Source: Pseudonocardiaceae bacterium
GTDB taxonomy: Bacteria > Actinomycetota > Actinomycetes > Mycobacteriales > Pseudonocardiaceae
Reading direction: 5' to 3'
Assembly: GCA_025924655.1 (NCBI GenBank)
Contig: JAICHZ010000002.1
Span: 1-42,097, forward strand
DNA: 42,097 nt
The translations under genes and the position numbers were made by a program. The notes beneath the pieces are model-generated. The model ran no database searches. It saw only the letters and a list, made by a program, of their open reading frames with translations, and was not told the origin of the DNA. Shown here one piece after another: positions 25,278 to 33,039 of this stretch. Numbering within the stretch: the first letter of the stretch is position 1; each line of letters begins with the position of its first letter.

Positions 25278-26048
25278 TCAAGCGGATAAACGTCTACCGC
25301 ACGACCATTCGGATCGCCACGCTACTGCACTCGCATGGGCCAGGCGTCCCTGGATGGTGGAGTCGTAGCGGTGCACGATGAGTTCAGCGACAGCGGCGTC
25401 GGCGCCCAGAGGGGCTGCGAGCCGCACGGTGTCACCGGCCTGCCGGACGACTTTGTCGGGGAGTAGGCCTGGAGCGAGGAACCACGACGCGACGGCGATG
25501 CGGTGGGCGCCGTGCGCCTGCAGCGTTGCGATGGCGTCGGAGACTGTGGGGCGAGCTGCGCAGGCGAAGGCGGGAGCCACCTGCCAACGGGTGTGCTGCG
25601 CGAGCCGCTGCGCCACGGCGACGACGGCGGCGTTGGGCTGGGCTCGTTGGGAACCGGCAGCGGCGAGCACGACGCCGAACTCCGAGTCGGCAGGGGATAC
25701 GCCGACCTCGGCCAGCCGGCGCAGCGCAACGGACTCCAGCCGTGCGTCGGGGCCCAGCACGTCGGCCACTGTGACGTCCAACTCCGGTCGGGCTGCCACG
25801 GCGCGCGCCACCGCACCGGGTAAGTCCACGTCAGCGTGGAAGGCGCGGCCCAGCAGCAGGGGGACCACCACCGCGCTGGACACCGTGGCGAGCACGGTCT
25901 CCAGCTTGGGTGCGCAGAGGTCCAGGAAGGCGAGCCGGACGTCGAGGTCGGGCCGTAGCCACCGCACCCGATCCACCAGGGAAGAGATCGTGGCGGCCGA
26001 TCGCGGATCACGGCTGCCGTGGGCCACCGCCACCAAAGCCGGCCTCAC
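25278..26048 (-). CDS. Sirohydrochlorin chelatase (CbiX/SirB type)
   Basis: 256-residue chelatase with the duplicated fold: first half LVAVAHGSRDPRSAATI (His 10 is the metal/tetrapyrrole ligand) with LLLGRAFHADVDLPG, second half GVVLAAAGSQRAQPNAA and VASWFLAPGLLPDKV. It inserts Fe2+ (siroheme) or Co2+ into sirohydrochlorin. As last gene of the sulfate-reduction operon, with GTG at 26048 overlapping the cysN stop, the siroheme role for sulfite reductase is favoured. The second half retains Gly-Ser but not the HGS His, as in many long forms. Confidence 0.88.
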   Translation of the reverse strand: MRPALVAVAHGSRDPRSAATISSLVDRVRWLRPDLDVRLAFLDLCAPKLETVLATVSSAVVVPLLLGRAFHADVDLPGAVARAVAARPELDVTVADVLGPDARLESVALRRLAEVGVSPADSEFGVVLAAAGSQRAQPNAAVVAVAQRLAQHTRWQVAPAFACAARPTVSDAIATLQAHGAHRIAVASWFLAPGLLPDKVVRQAGDTVRLAAPLGADAAVAELIVHRYDSTIQGRLAHASAVAWRSEWSCGRRLSA

Positions 26049-27304
26049 GCGGCGTTCCGGGAGCCGACCAGCCCGGCGGCCAGCGTGTTGCCGTCAGTGG
26101 CGTCGATGACCAGGAAGCCACCGGTATGCCGGTCGGTGGCGTAGGAGTCCACGGCCAGCGGCTCAGCGAGACGGATCAGCGCGCCGCCGATCTCGTTGAG
26201 CTCCAAGGCGTCCGGTGGCTCGGTGTGGTGCAGGGTGTGCAGATCCAGCCGCCCGGTCAGTGCGGTGACGATCGCCCGGACAGTGCGAGTGCCGTGCTTG
26301 ACCAGCACCCGCGCCCCCGGTCGCAACGGACGGTCGGCCAGCCAGCACAGATCCGCGGAAAGCTCCGTGACCACCCGCGGTGCCTGCTCCGGACGGGCCA
26401 GGACCTCGCCGCGCCCGGCGTCGATCTCGTCGGCGAGCAGCACAGTGACCGACTGCCCGGCGATGGCCCGCAGCACCGGACCGTCGGGGGTGTCGATGCC
26501 GGTGACGGTGGAGCGCCCCCCGGAGGGCAGCGCGATGACGTCATCGCCGACCGCGAGGACCCCGGAGGCGATCTGGCCGGCCAACCCCCGGTAATCGGGG
26601 TGCTCCGCGGTGCGGGGCCGCAACACCAGCTGCACCGGGAAGCGCATCGGCTCGGCCACCGCCTCCCGCCCGGTGGGTACCGTCTCCAGATGTTCCAGCA
26701 GCGTCGGGCCCCGATACCACGGGGTTCGCGCGCTGCGGGTCGCGACGTTGTCGCCGTGCAGCGCCGACACTGGCACGGTCACCACGTCCGGCACCCCCAA
26801 CGAACGAGCCACCGCCGCGAACTCCGACTCGATACAGCGAAAGATCGGCTCGTCGAAGTCCACCAGGTCCATCTTGTTCACCGCCAGCATCACGTGCGGC
26901 ACCCGCAGGAACGCCATCACGGCGAGGTGGCGCCGGGTCTGCTCGACCAGGCCGTTGCGCGCGTCGACCAGCACCACGGCGAGCTCCGCGGTCGACGCCC
27001 CGGTGACGGTGTTGCGGGTGTACTGCACGTGGCCAGGGCAGTCGGCCAGCACGAACTTGCGGGTGGGCGTGGCGAAGTAGCGGTAAGCGACGTCGATGGT
27101 GATGCCCTGCTCCCGCTCAGCCCGCAGCCCGTCGGTGAGCAAAGCAAGATCCAGCTCCACGCCGCCCCGAGCCCGGGTCGCCCGATCCACCGCGGCCAGC
27201 TGGTCGGACAGAATCGACTGGGTGTCCTGCAGCAACCGCCCGACCAGCGTGGACTTACCGTCGTCAACGGAGCCGGCGGTGGTCAGCCGCAACAGACCAG
27301 CCAT
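26045..27304 (-). CDS. cysN: Sulfate adenylyltransferase subunit 1, GTPase
   Basis: 419-residue EF-Tu-like GTPase that powers APS formation by CysD. G1 is TAGSVDDGKSTLVGRLL at residues 8-24; switch region EREQGITIDVAYRYF; G3 LADCPGHVQYTRN; G4 AVNKMDLVD; domains 2 and 3 follow to the end. There is no fused APS kinase; CysC is encoded separately upstream. ATG at 27304 overlaps the cysD stop by one base. Longer open frame upstream (to 27529) is antisense/out of frame cysD. Confidence 0.95.
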   Translation of the reverse strand: MAGLLRLTTAGSVDDGKSTLVGRLLQDTQSILSDQLAAVDRATRARGGVELDLALLTDGLRAEREQGITIDVAYRYFATPTRKFVLADCPGHVQYTRNTVTGASTAELAVVLVDARNGLVEQTRRHLAVMAFLRVPHVMLAVNKMDLVDFDEPIFRCIESEFAAVARSLGVPDVVTVPVSALHGDNVATRSARTPWYRGPTLLEHLETVPTGREAVAEPMRFPVQLVLRPRTAEHPDYRGLAGQIASGVLAVGDDVIALPSGGRSTVTGIDTPDGPVLRAIAGQSVTVLLADEIDAGRGEVLARPEQAPRVVTELSADLCWLADRPLRPGARVLVKHGTRTVRAIVTALTGRLDLHTLHHTEPPDALELNEIGGALIRLAEPLAVDSYATDRHTGGFLVIDATDGNTLAAGLVGSRNAA

Positions 27305-28281
27305 CAGAAGTAACCGTCGCGTTTGCGGTCTTCCATGGCGGCCTCGGACAGCCGGTCGTCGGCCCGGGTGGCGCCGCGCTCGGTGATCCGGCTGGTGGCC
27401 ACCTCGGTGAGCACCTCGTCGATGGTCACTGCGGTGGACTCCACCGCGCCGGTGCAGGAAGCGTCGCCCACGGTGCGGTACCGCACCGACTTGGTGACGA
27501 TCCGCTCGCCGTTGCGCGGGCCGCCCCACTCACCGGCGGTCAGCCACATCCCGTCGCGGGCGAACACCTCCCGCTGGTGTGCGTAGTAGATGTCCGGGAC
27601 CGGTACGTCGCGCCGCGCGATGTAGTGCCAGATGTCCAGTTCCGTCCAGTTGGACAGCGGGAACACCCGGACGTGCTCGCCGGCGGTGTGCCGGCCGTTG
27701 TAGAGACTCCACAGCTCGGGACGTTGCCGGCGGGGATCCCAGCCGCCGAAGGCGTCGCGCAGGCTAACGATGCGCTCCTTGGCCCGCGCCCGGTCCTCAT
27801 CGCGGCGGGCGCCGCCGAAGACAGCATCGAAGCGGTGCTCGTTGATGGTGTCCAGCAGCGGGACGGTCTGCAACGGGTTGCGGGTCCCGTCGGGGCGCTC
27901 GGTCAGCCGCCCGTCGTCGATCCAGTCCTGCACCGCCGCCACGTGCAACCGCAGCCCCAGCTCGGCGACCAGGCGGTCCCGGAAGGCGATCACCTCGGGA
28001 AAGTTGTGCCCGGTGTCGACGTGCAGCAGCGGGAACGGCAACGGCGCCGGCTGCAACGCGCGCAGCGCCAGGTGCAGCAGCACCGCGGAGTCCTTGCCCC
28101 CGGAGAACAGCAGCACCGGCCGGTCGAACTCGGCGACCACCTCCCGAATGATGTGCACCGCCTCGGACTCCAGCGCCGCCAGATGATCCACGGACGTGCC
28201 CCATTCAGCGGGCTCAGCGGGGTTATTCGGGTGCCGGTTACCCCGCTGAGCCCGCTGAATGCGTGTCAGGATTGCCGTCAC
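27304..28281 (-). CDS. cysD: Sulfate adenylyltransferase subunit 2
   Basis: PP-loop ATP pyrophosphatase that adenylates sulfate to APS. The P-loop is LLFSGGKDSAVLLH, followed by HVDTGHNFPEVIAFRD and the C-terminal EDRKRDGYF characteristic of CysD. Two starts compete: GTG 28281, overlapping the cysC stop (GTGA) as everywhere in this operon and giving 325 residues, or GTG 28191 (VDHLAALESEAVHI), where family homology begins, giving 295 residues. The extra 30 codons are made largely by a perfect 22-base palindrome (28202-28261) that stays in frame. The overlap favours 28281, the homology favours 28191. Confidence 0.93.
   Translation of the reverse strand: MTAILTRIQRAQRGNRHPNNPAEPAEWGTSVDHLAALESEAVHIIREVVAEFDRPVLLFSGGKDSAVLLHLALRALQPAPLPFPLLHVDTGHNFPEVIAFRDRLVAELGLRLHVAAVQDWIDDGRLTERPDGTRNPLQTVPLLDTINEHRFDAVFGGARRDEDRARAKERIVSLRDAFGGWDPRRQRPELWSLYNGRHTAGEHVRVFPLSNWTELDIWHYIARRDVPVPDIYYAHQREVFARDGMWLTAGEWGGPRNGERIVTKSVRYRTVGDASCTGAVESTAVTIDEVLTEVATSRITERGATRADDRLSEAAMEDRKRDGYF
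28202..28261. repeat. Perfect 22-base-arm palindrome at the 5' end of cysD
   Basis: Arms 28202-28223 and 28240-28261 are exact reverse complements (left arm begins CATTCAGCGGGCTCAGC, right arm ends GCTGAGCCCGCTGAATG) around a 16-base loop. A second copy of the family lies at 41599-41660. It falls between the cysC stop/cysD overlap start and the conserved beginning of CysD. Confidence 0.85.
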
Positions 28282-28814
28282 GTTATGCCCCTGTTGGTGA
28301 GTAGGTCGATTACCTGCTGTGCCGCGGCGGCGACGCGGGTGCCGGTGGTGTCTAGTCGCAGATCGGGTTTGTCGGGCTCCTCGTACGGGTCGTCCACGCC
28401 GGTCATCTCGGTCAGTTCACCGGCCGTGGCCCGGGCGTAAAGGCCTTTGACGTCGCGGCGGATGCACTCGGCCAGCGGGGTGGCCACGTGCACTTCGAGA
28501 TAACCAGTGCTGTGCGCGTCGTGGTGGACGCGTACCTCGTCGCGGGTGCCGGCGTACGGGGCGATGACCGGAACCAGGGCGACGACACCGTGCCGGGCGA
28601 GCAGCTCGGCCACGAACCCGACGCGCCGGACGTGGGTGTCCCGATCGTCCCGCGAGAAACCCAACCCGGCCGACAGGCCACGGCGCAGCTCGTCACCGTC
28701 GAGGACCTCGACCTCCCGACCGGCGGCGCGCAGCCGCTTGGCGACGGCGACGGCGATCGTGGTCTTGCCCGCGCCGGACAGGCCGGTCAGCCAGACGGTG
28801 GCGCCCCGGCTCAT
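28278..28814 (-). CDS. cysC: Adenylylsulfate kinase
   Basis: 178-residue APS kinase forming PAPS. Walker A is WLTGLSGAGKTTIAVAVA at residues 7-24; LDGDELRRGLSAGLGFSRDD is the APS-binding region, with VPVIAPYAGTRDEVR and VATPLAECIRRDVKGLYA following. ATG 28814 overlaps the cysH stop (ATGA) and gives the family length. Since CysH here is an APS reductase, PAPS is not needed for reduction; the kinase probably supplies sulfotransferases or buffers APS. Confidence 0.93.
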   Translation of the reverse strand: MSRGATVWLTGLSGAGKTTIAVAVAKRLRAAGREVEVLDGDELRRGLSAGLGFSRDDRDTHVRRVGFVAELLARHGVVALVPVIAPYAGTRDEVRVHHDAHSTGYLEVHVATPLAECIRRDVKGLYARATAGELTEMTGVDDPYEEPDKPDLRLDTTGTRVAAAAQQVIDLLTNRGIT

Positions 28815-29503
28815 CGGTGGATCCCGCATTCGGTCTTGGTCAAGCCCGCCCAGCGTCCGGCCCGGGGATCCTGCCCGGTCGCCACCGCTCGGGTGCACGG
28901 AACGCAGCCGATCGACGGGTAACCGGCAGCCACCAGCGGGTTGACCAGGATGCCGTGCTCGGCGGTGTAATTCTCGACGTCAGCGTCGCTCCAGGCCGCG
29001 ATCGGAGCGATCTTCACCTTGCCCCGGTCGGCGTCGTAGGCCACCATCGGCGTGCCGCGCCTACTCGGCGCGTCGGCCCGGCGCAGCCCGGTAGCCCAGG
29101 CGTCGTAGTGCACCAGCGCGCGATCCAGTGGTTCCACTTTGCGCATCCGGCAGCACCGGTCCGGGTCGCGGTCGTGTAGCTTGGGTCCCTCAGTGGCGTC
29201 CTGCTCGGCGACGGTGTGCCGGGGCGTCAGGCTGATCACGTTCACGTCGTAGGCCGCGGCGACGGCGTCTCGAGTGCCCAACGTCTCGGCGAAGTGATAA
29301 CCGGTATCCAGGAACAGCACATCGACGCCTGCCGCAACCTGAGACACCAGGTGCACCAACACCGCGTCCTGCATCGACGATGCCACCGCGAACCGTGCGC
29401 CGAAGGTCTGCACCGCCCACCGCAGGACCTCCGCAGCGGGGGCGGACTCCAGCTCGCGGCATGCCTCCCGCGCGAGCTGCTCCAGGTCGACGGTCACTGT
29501 CAC
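28811..29503 (-). CDS. cysH: Phosphoadenylyl/adenylyl-sulfate reductase, iron-sulfur APS type
   Basis: 230-residue reductase giving sulfite from APS with thioredoxin. The PP-loop-like FAVASSMQDAVLVH and LFLDTGYHFAETL segments are clear. The cysteine pairs CC (DRCCRMRK, near residue 115) and CxxC (GCVPCTRA, near 198) are the [4Fe-4S] ligands that mark APS rather than PAPS reductases. The catalytic Cys is in KTECGIH at the C-terminus. GTG at 29503 overlaps the stop of the small zinc-ribbon gene (GTGA). Confidence 0.93.
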   Translation of the reverse strand: MTVTVDLEQLAREACRELESAPAAEVLRWAVQTFGARFAVASSMQDAVLVHLVSQVAAGVDVLFLDTGYHFAETLGTRDAVAAAYDVNVISLTPRHTVAEQDATEGPKLHDRDPDRCCRMRKVEPLDRALVHYDAWATGLRRADAPSRRGTPMVAYDADRGKVKIAPIAAWSDADVENYTAEHGILVNPLVAAGYPSIGCVPCTRAVATGQDPRAGRWAGLTKTECGIHR

Positions 29504-29664
29504 CGCGCTGTCTCCGGTACCGGTGCCACCAGTGCCACCAAGCGCACGACGAACGCCCGCTGGCAGTCCGCGCAACGCCACGCCCCTGCCGGCTCTTCGG
29601 AGGGCCGAATGTCCTCCTCGCCGCAGTACGGGCAGTAGAACGGAACCGCCCTTGCCTCGGTCAT
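29500..29664 (-). CDS. Small zinc-ribbon protein of the sulfite reduction operon
   Basis: 54 residues: FYCPYCGEEDIRPSEEP followed by WRCADCQRAFVVRLV, two CxxC pairs about 20 residues apart, a textbook zinc ribbon (or rubredoxin-like iron) site, with a hydrophobic C-terminal strand. ATG 29664 overlaps the sir stop and its own stop overlaps the cysH start, so it is made in step with both. Small genes of this kind are found between sir and cysH in other actinobacteria; I do not know an established function. An electron-transfer or assembly role with Sir or CysH is inference. Confidence 0.85.
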   Translation of the reverse strand: MTEARAVPFYCPYCGEEDIRPSEEPAGAWRCADCQRAFVVRLVALVAPVPETAR

Positions 29665-31343
29665 CGCAGCGAGCCCTCGTCGGCGCGGGCTACCCACTGC
29701 GCGAACCGCTCGTCCGGCTTGCGCTGCTGGACGTAACTGCGGACCACCCGCTCGACGTAGTCGGCTAGCTCGGCGGAGGCCACCTTGTGCCCACGCAGCT
29801 TGCGGCCGAACCCGCTGTCCAGCCCCAACCCGCCGCCCAGGTGCACCTGGAAGCCCTCAACCTGGTTGCCTGCAGCGTCGGTGACCAGCTGGCCCTTGAG
29901 CCCGATGTCGGCGACCTGGATCCGGGCACACGAGTTCGGGCAGCCGTTGAGGTGCACCGAGACCGGGACGTCCAGAGCGGACTGAACGTCGACGAGGCGC
30001 TGCTCCAGCTCGTCCACCAACGTGATCGCCCGGTTCTTGGTCTCCACAATGGCAAGCTTGCAGAACTCGATGCCGGTGCAGGCCATCACCGAGCGCCGCC
30101 ACGGGCTGGCGTCGGCCCGCAATCCCAGCCGGTCCAGGTCGGTGACCAGGCCGTCCACTTCGGAGTCGGCGACGTCGAGCACGACGAGCTTCTGGTACGG
30201 AGTCAGTCGAACCCGGGCGGACCCGGCACGCTCGACGGCTTTGGCTACGTCGACCAGTGTGCTGCCCGAGACGCGACCGGCCATCGGAGCGAGACCGATG
30301 TAGCACTTGCCGTCGCGCTGGCGGTGCACGCCGACGTGGTCGATCGGGGCGGGCGGCGCTTGCGGGGCGGGGCCGTCGAGGAGCCTCCGGTGCAGGTACT
30401 GGGTCTCCAGCACGTCGCGGAAGCGTTCCGCGCCCCAGTCGGCGATGAGGAACTTGATCCGGGCGCGGTGCCGCAACCGCCGGTAGCCGTAGTCCCGGAA
30501 CAGCGTCGTCACCGCGGCCCAGACCTCGGGCACTTCGTCGCGTGGCACCCAGGCGCCCAGTCGCTGTGCGATCTTCGGGTTGGTGGACAAACCGCCGCCG
30601 ACCCAGAGGTCGAAGCCCGGGCCGTGCTCGGGATGCGCCACCCCGACGAAGGAGATGTCGTTGACTTCGTGGGCGACGTCCTGCAGACCGGAGATGGCGG
30701 TCTTGTACTTGCGAGGCAGGTTGGAGAACTCGGGACTGCCGATGTAGCGCCGGGTGATCTCGTCGATCGCCGGGGTACCGTCGATGATCTCGTCGGCGGA
30801 GATGCCGGCGACCGGGGAGCCCAGCACAACGCGAGGGCAGTCGCCGCAGGCTTCGGTGGTGGACAGCCCGACGGCTTCGAGCTGTTCCCAGATCGCGGGC
30901 ACGTCCTCTATCCGGATCCAGTGGTACTGGATATTCTCCCGGTCGGTGATGTCAGCGGTGTCGCGGGCGTAGAGCCGAGAGATCTCGCCGACCACCCGCA
31001 GTTGCTCGGTGCTCAGCGCGCCACCGTCGATGCGCACCCGCATCATGAAGTAGGAGTCGTCGAGTTCCTCGGGCTCCAGAGTGCCGGTCCGGCCGCCGTC
31101 GATACCGGGTCGGCGCTGGGTGTAAAGCCCCCACCAGCGGAACCGGCCGCGCAGATCAGCCGGATCGATCGAATCGAAGCCTCGCTGCGCATAGACCGTC
31201 TCGATCCGGCGCCGGACGTTGAGCCCGTCGTCGTCTTTCTTGGTGCGCTCGTTGGGGTTGAGCGGCTCGAGATGACCCAGAGCCCACTGGCCCTCCCCAC
31301 GGCGAACCTTGGTCGCTGGCGCTTGGCGTGGTGGTGCAGACAT
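29661..31343 (-). CDS. sir: Ferredoxin-dependent sulfite reductase
   Basis: 560-residue siroheme enzyme reducing sulfite to sulfide with six electrons from ferredoxin. The two-fold nitrite/sulfite reductase layout is visible (RVRIDGGALSTEQLRVVGE and TDRENIQYHWIRIEDVP in the first half, GVHRQRDGKCYIGLAP in the second). The siroheme/[4Fe-4S] ligands are CTGIEFC near residue 419 and NGCPNSC near 465. The ATG at 31343 lies six bases behind GGAGG, which is partly paired in a leader hairpin. First gene of the operon running to the chelatase. Nitrite reductase is the main alternative, excluded by the context. Confidence 0.94.
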   Translation of the reverse strand: MSAPPRQAPATKVRRGEGQWALGHLEPLNPNERTKKDDDGLNVRRRIETVYAQRGFDSIDPADLRGRFRWWGLYTQRRPGIDGGRTGTLEPEELDDSYFMMRVRIDGGALSTEQLRVVGEISRLYARDTADITDRENIQYHWIRIEDVPAIWEQLEAVGLSTTEACGDCPRVVLGSPVAGISADEIIDGTPAIDEITRRYIGSPEFSNLPRKYKTAISGLQDVAHEVNDISFVGVAHPEHGPGFDLWVGGGLSTNPKIAQRLGAWVPRDEVPEVWAAVTTLFRDYGYRRLRHRARIKFLIADWGAERFRDVLETQYLHRRLLDGPAPQAPPAPIDHVGVHRQRDGKCYIGLAPMAGRVSGSTLVDVAKAVERAGSARVRLTPYQKLVVLDVADSEVDGLVTDLDRLGLRADASPWRRSVMACTGIEFCKLAIVETKNRAITLVDELEQRLVDVQSALDVPVSVHLNGCPNSCARIQVADIGLKGQLVTDAAGNQVEGFQVHLGGGLGLDSGFGRKLRGHKVASAELADYVERVVRSYVQQRKPDERFAQWVARADEGSLR

Positions 31344-31345
31344 CG

Positions 31346-31368
31346 GGTGCCTCCGTTGAGGGAGCACC
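31346..31368 (-). promoter_or_regulatory. Leader hairpin sequestering the sir ribosome site
   Basis: On the minus strand GGTGCTCC (31368-31361) can pair with GGAGGCACC (31354-31346) with one bulged G, closing a short loop. The 3' arm contains the Shine-Dalgarno sequence GGAGG of sir. It may tune translation; it does not match a known riboswitch class. Confidence 0.35.
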
Positions 31369-31595
31369 GACGCACGGGGGAGGCCATGACCAGGTCATTA
31401 CGCAGCCCAGCTTCCGGCGCACCCGGCGCCGGCTGGACAGAGTCGGGCGGGGCGTCAGCTCATCGAGCGGCACAGCGCGCTAGAAACCCGGACATAATCG
31501 ACATGGCGGCGAACCACCAGCGGGAGTCCGGGCGCGACCACGTGCTCCAGAGTGCCACCTGGGCGCCGTCGCGACTAGCTACGTTCGGATGTTGG

Positions 31596-31601
31596 GATAC
31601 T
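31596..31601 (+). promoter_or_regulatory. -10 element of a likely leaderless hemW transcript
   Basis: GATACT ends six bases before the GTG start at 31608, so transcription would begin at or within a base of the start codon. There is no ribosome site before the GTG. Leaderless GTG starts are common in actinobacteria. Confidence 0.55.
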
Positions 31602-31607
31602 GCTCAC

Positions 31608-32813
31608 GTGGCTGCCCTTCCCGTCGGTGCCCAGGCCCCGTCTGACGGGGCGTTGCCCGCTGCGGCTCTGTGCGAATTGCACCGGGCGCCGTTCGGCGTC
31701 TACATCCATGTGCCGTTCTGCGCCACCCGCTGCGGATATTGCGACTTCAACACCTACACCCCCGGAGAGCTGGCCACCTCACACTCCAGCTGGCTTGACG
31801 CGGTGCGCCGGGAACTGGACCTCGCTGTCCAGGTGCTCGGGGAGCCCGTGCCGGCTGACACGGTGTTCGTCGGCGGTGGTACGCCGTCGCTGCTCGGTGC
31901 CGCGGGCCTGGCCGCAGTGCTCGACGCCGTCCGCGGATCGCTGGGACTGGTCCCAGGCGCCGAGGTGACCACCGAGGCTAACCCCGAATCCACCTCACCG
32001 GAGTTCTTCGCCGGGATCGCCGCGGCCGGCTACACCCGGGTCTCGCTCGGGATGCAGAGCGCCGCGCCGCACGTGCTGGCCGTGCTCGACCGGGTGCATA
32101 CCCCAGGGCGGCCGGTGACCGCGGCGGCGCAGGCCCGCGCCGCCGGGATCGGGCACGTCAGCATGGATCTTATCTACGGCACGCCGGGGGAGTCCGGCGA
32201 CGATCTGGCCGCCTCCCTGGAGGCGGTGCTCAGCGCCGGGGTCGACCACGTATCGGCGTACGCCCTGGTTGTCGAGCCTGGTACGGCGCTGGCCCGCCGG
32301 GTGGCCCGTGGCGAGCTGCCCGCCCCAGACGACGATGTGCTCGCTGAGCGCTACGAGCAGATTGACACGGCGCTGTCCGTGGCGGGTTTGCACTGGTATG
32401 AGGTTTCCAACTGGGCGACGTCTGCCGGGTCCCGCTGCCGGCACAACGTCGGCTACTGGGCTGGCGCGAACTGGTGGGGCGCCGGCCCAGGTGCGCACTC
32501 GCACGTCGGCGGGGTGCGATGGTGGAACGTCAAACACCCAACCCGCTACGCCGCCGCGCTGCAGGCCCGTTGTTCCCCCGCGGCCGGGCGGGAGATCCTG
32601 AGCCCGGAGGAGCAGCACACCGAGCGGGTGATGCTGGGACTGCGGATGGCCGAGGGGTTGCCGGTGGTGGCCCTCGACTCGCCGGGCAGGGTCGCTGCCG
32701 ATCGCGCGATCTCCGACGGTCTGCTCTCCGCCGTACCAGGCGACCGGCTGGTACTCACCCGCCGCGGCCGCCTACTCGCCGACGCTGTCGTCCGCAACCT
32801 CCTAGCACCCTGA
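31608..32813 (+). CDS. hemW: Radical SAM protein HemW (heme chaperone, formerly HemN-like)
   Basis: 401-residue radical SAM protein. The cluster motif is PFCATRCGYCDFNTY near residue 35 (CxxxCxxC), followed by VFVGGGTPSLLG, EANPEST and SLGMQSAAPHVLAVLDRVH; SRCRHNVGYWAGANWWGAGPGAHS in the C-terminal part (written here as one reading block of conserved residues HN.YW and G.GAHS) is typical of HemW. The third position after the cluster and the lack of the N-terminal HemN extension argue for heme insertion, not coproporphyrinogen oxidation. Start GTG 31608; the frame upstream to 29787 is antisense to sir. Confidence 0.92.
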   Translation: MAALPVGAQAPSDGALPAAALCELHRAPFGVYIHVPFCATRCGYCDFNTYTPGELATSHSSWLDAVRRELDLAVQVLGEPVPADTVFVGGGTPSLLGAAGLAAVLDAVRGSLGLVPGAEVTTEANPESTSPEFFAGIAAAGYTRVSLGMQSAAPHVLAVLDRVHTPGRPVTAAAQARAAGIGHVSMDLIYGTPGESGDDLAASLEAVLSAGVDHVSAYALVVEPGTALARRVARGELPAPDDDVLAERYEQIDTALSVAGLHWYEVSNWATSAGSRCRHNVGYWAGANWWGAGPGAHSHVGGVRWWNVKHPTRYAAALQARCSPAAGREILSPEEQHTERVMLGLRMAEGLPVVALDSPGRVAADRAISDGLLSAVPGDRLVLTRRGRLLADAVVRNLLAP

Positions 32814-32972
32814 CAGCTTCGCCACTGGCCGGCGCAGGATGCTGGACGAGCGCGGGAGTTCTCGACCAGCAGCCGGATCAGCTCCACTACCGGGGCGGTG
32901 GTGACCAGGTCCGCCAAGAGCCCAGGATATCGGGCGTGTCGGCGGGTTCCGACGGCTGCGCCCGGGGCGCAC

Positions 32973-32978
32973 TAGACT
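32973..32978 (+). promoter_or_regulatory. Putative -10 element for hrcA
   Basis: TAGACT 61 bases before the hrcA start, within GCACTAGACTCGGG. A short repeat GGCCCT-ACC-AGGGCC lies downstream in the leader. No CIRCE element (TTAGCACTC-N9-GAGTGCTAA) is seen, so HrcA autoregulation through a canonical site is not supported. Confidence 0.4.
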
Positions 32979-33039
32979 CGGGTCACAGGGCCCTACCAGG
33001 GCCAGGGCTCAGTACAGAACCAAGCACCAGGGAGGTGAC

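Noticed and set aside
31344-31480. Cysteine-rich leader peptide for attenuation of sir
   Set aside because: Upstream short frames hold only isolated Cys codons and run out of frame into sir; no Cys cluster near a stop.
29787-31607. Long plus-strand open frame upstream of hemW
   Set aside because: It is antisense to sir and has no homology; HemW begins at 31608.
32814-32930. Minus-strand peptide [20 protein letters not shown] between hemW and hrcA
   Set aside because: Looks protein-like but has no start or downstream continuation; too short to call a pseudogene.
32814-33039. CIRCE element for HrcA
   Set aside because: No TTAGCACTC-N9-GAGTGCTAA or close variant in the hrcA leader.
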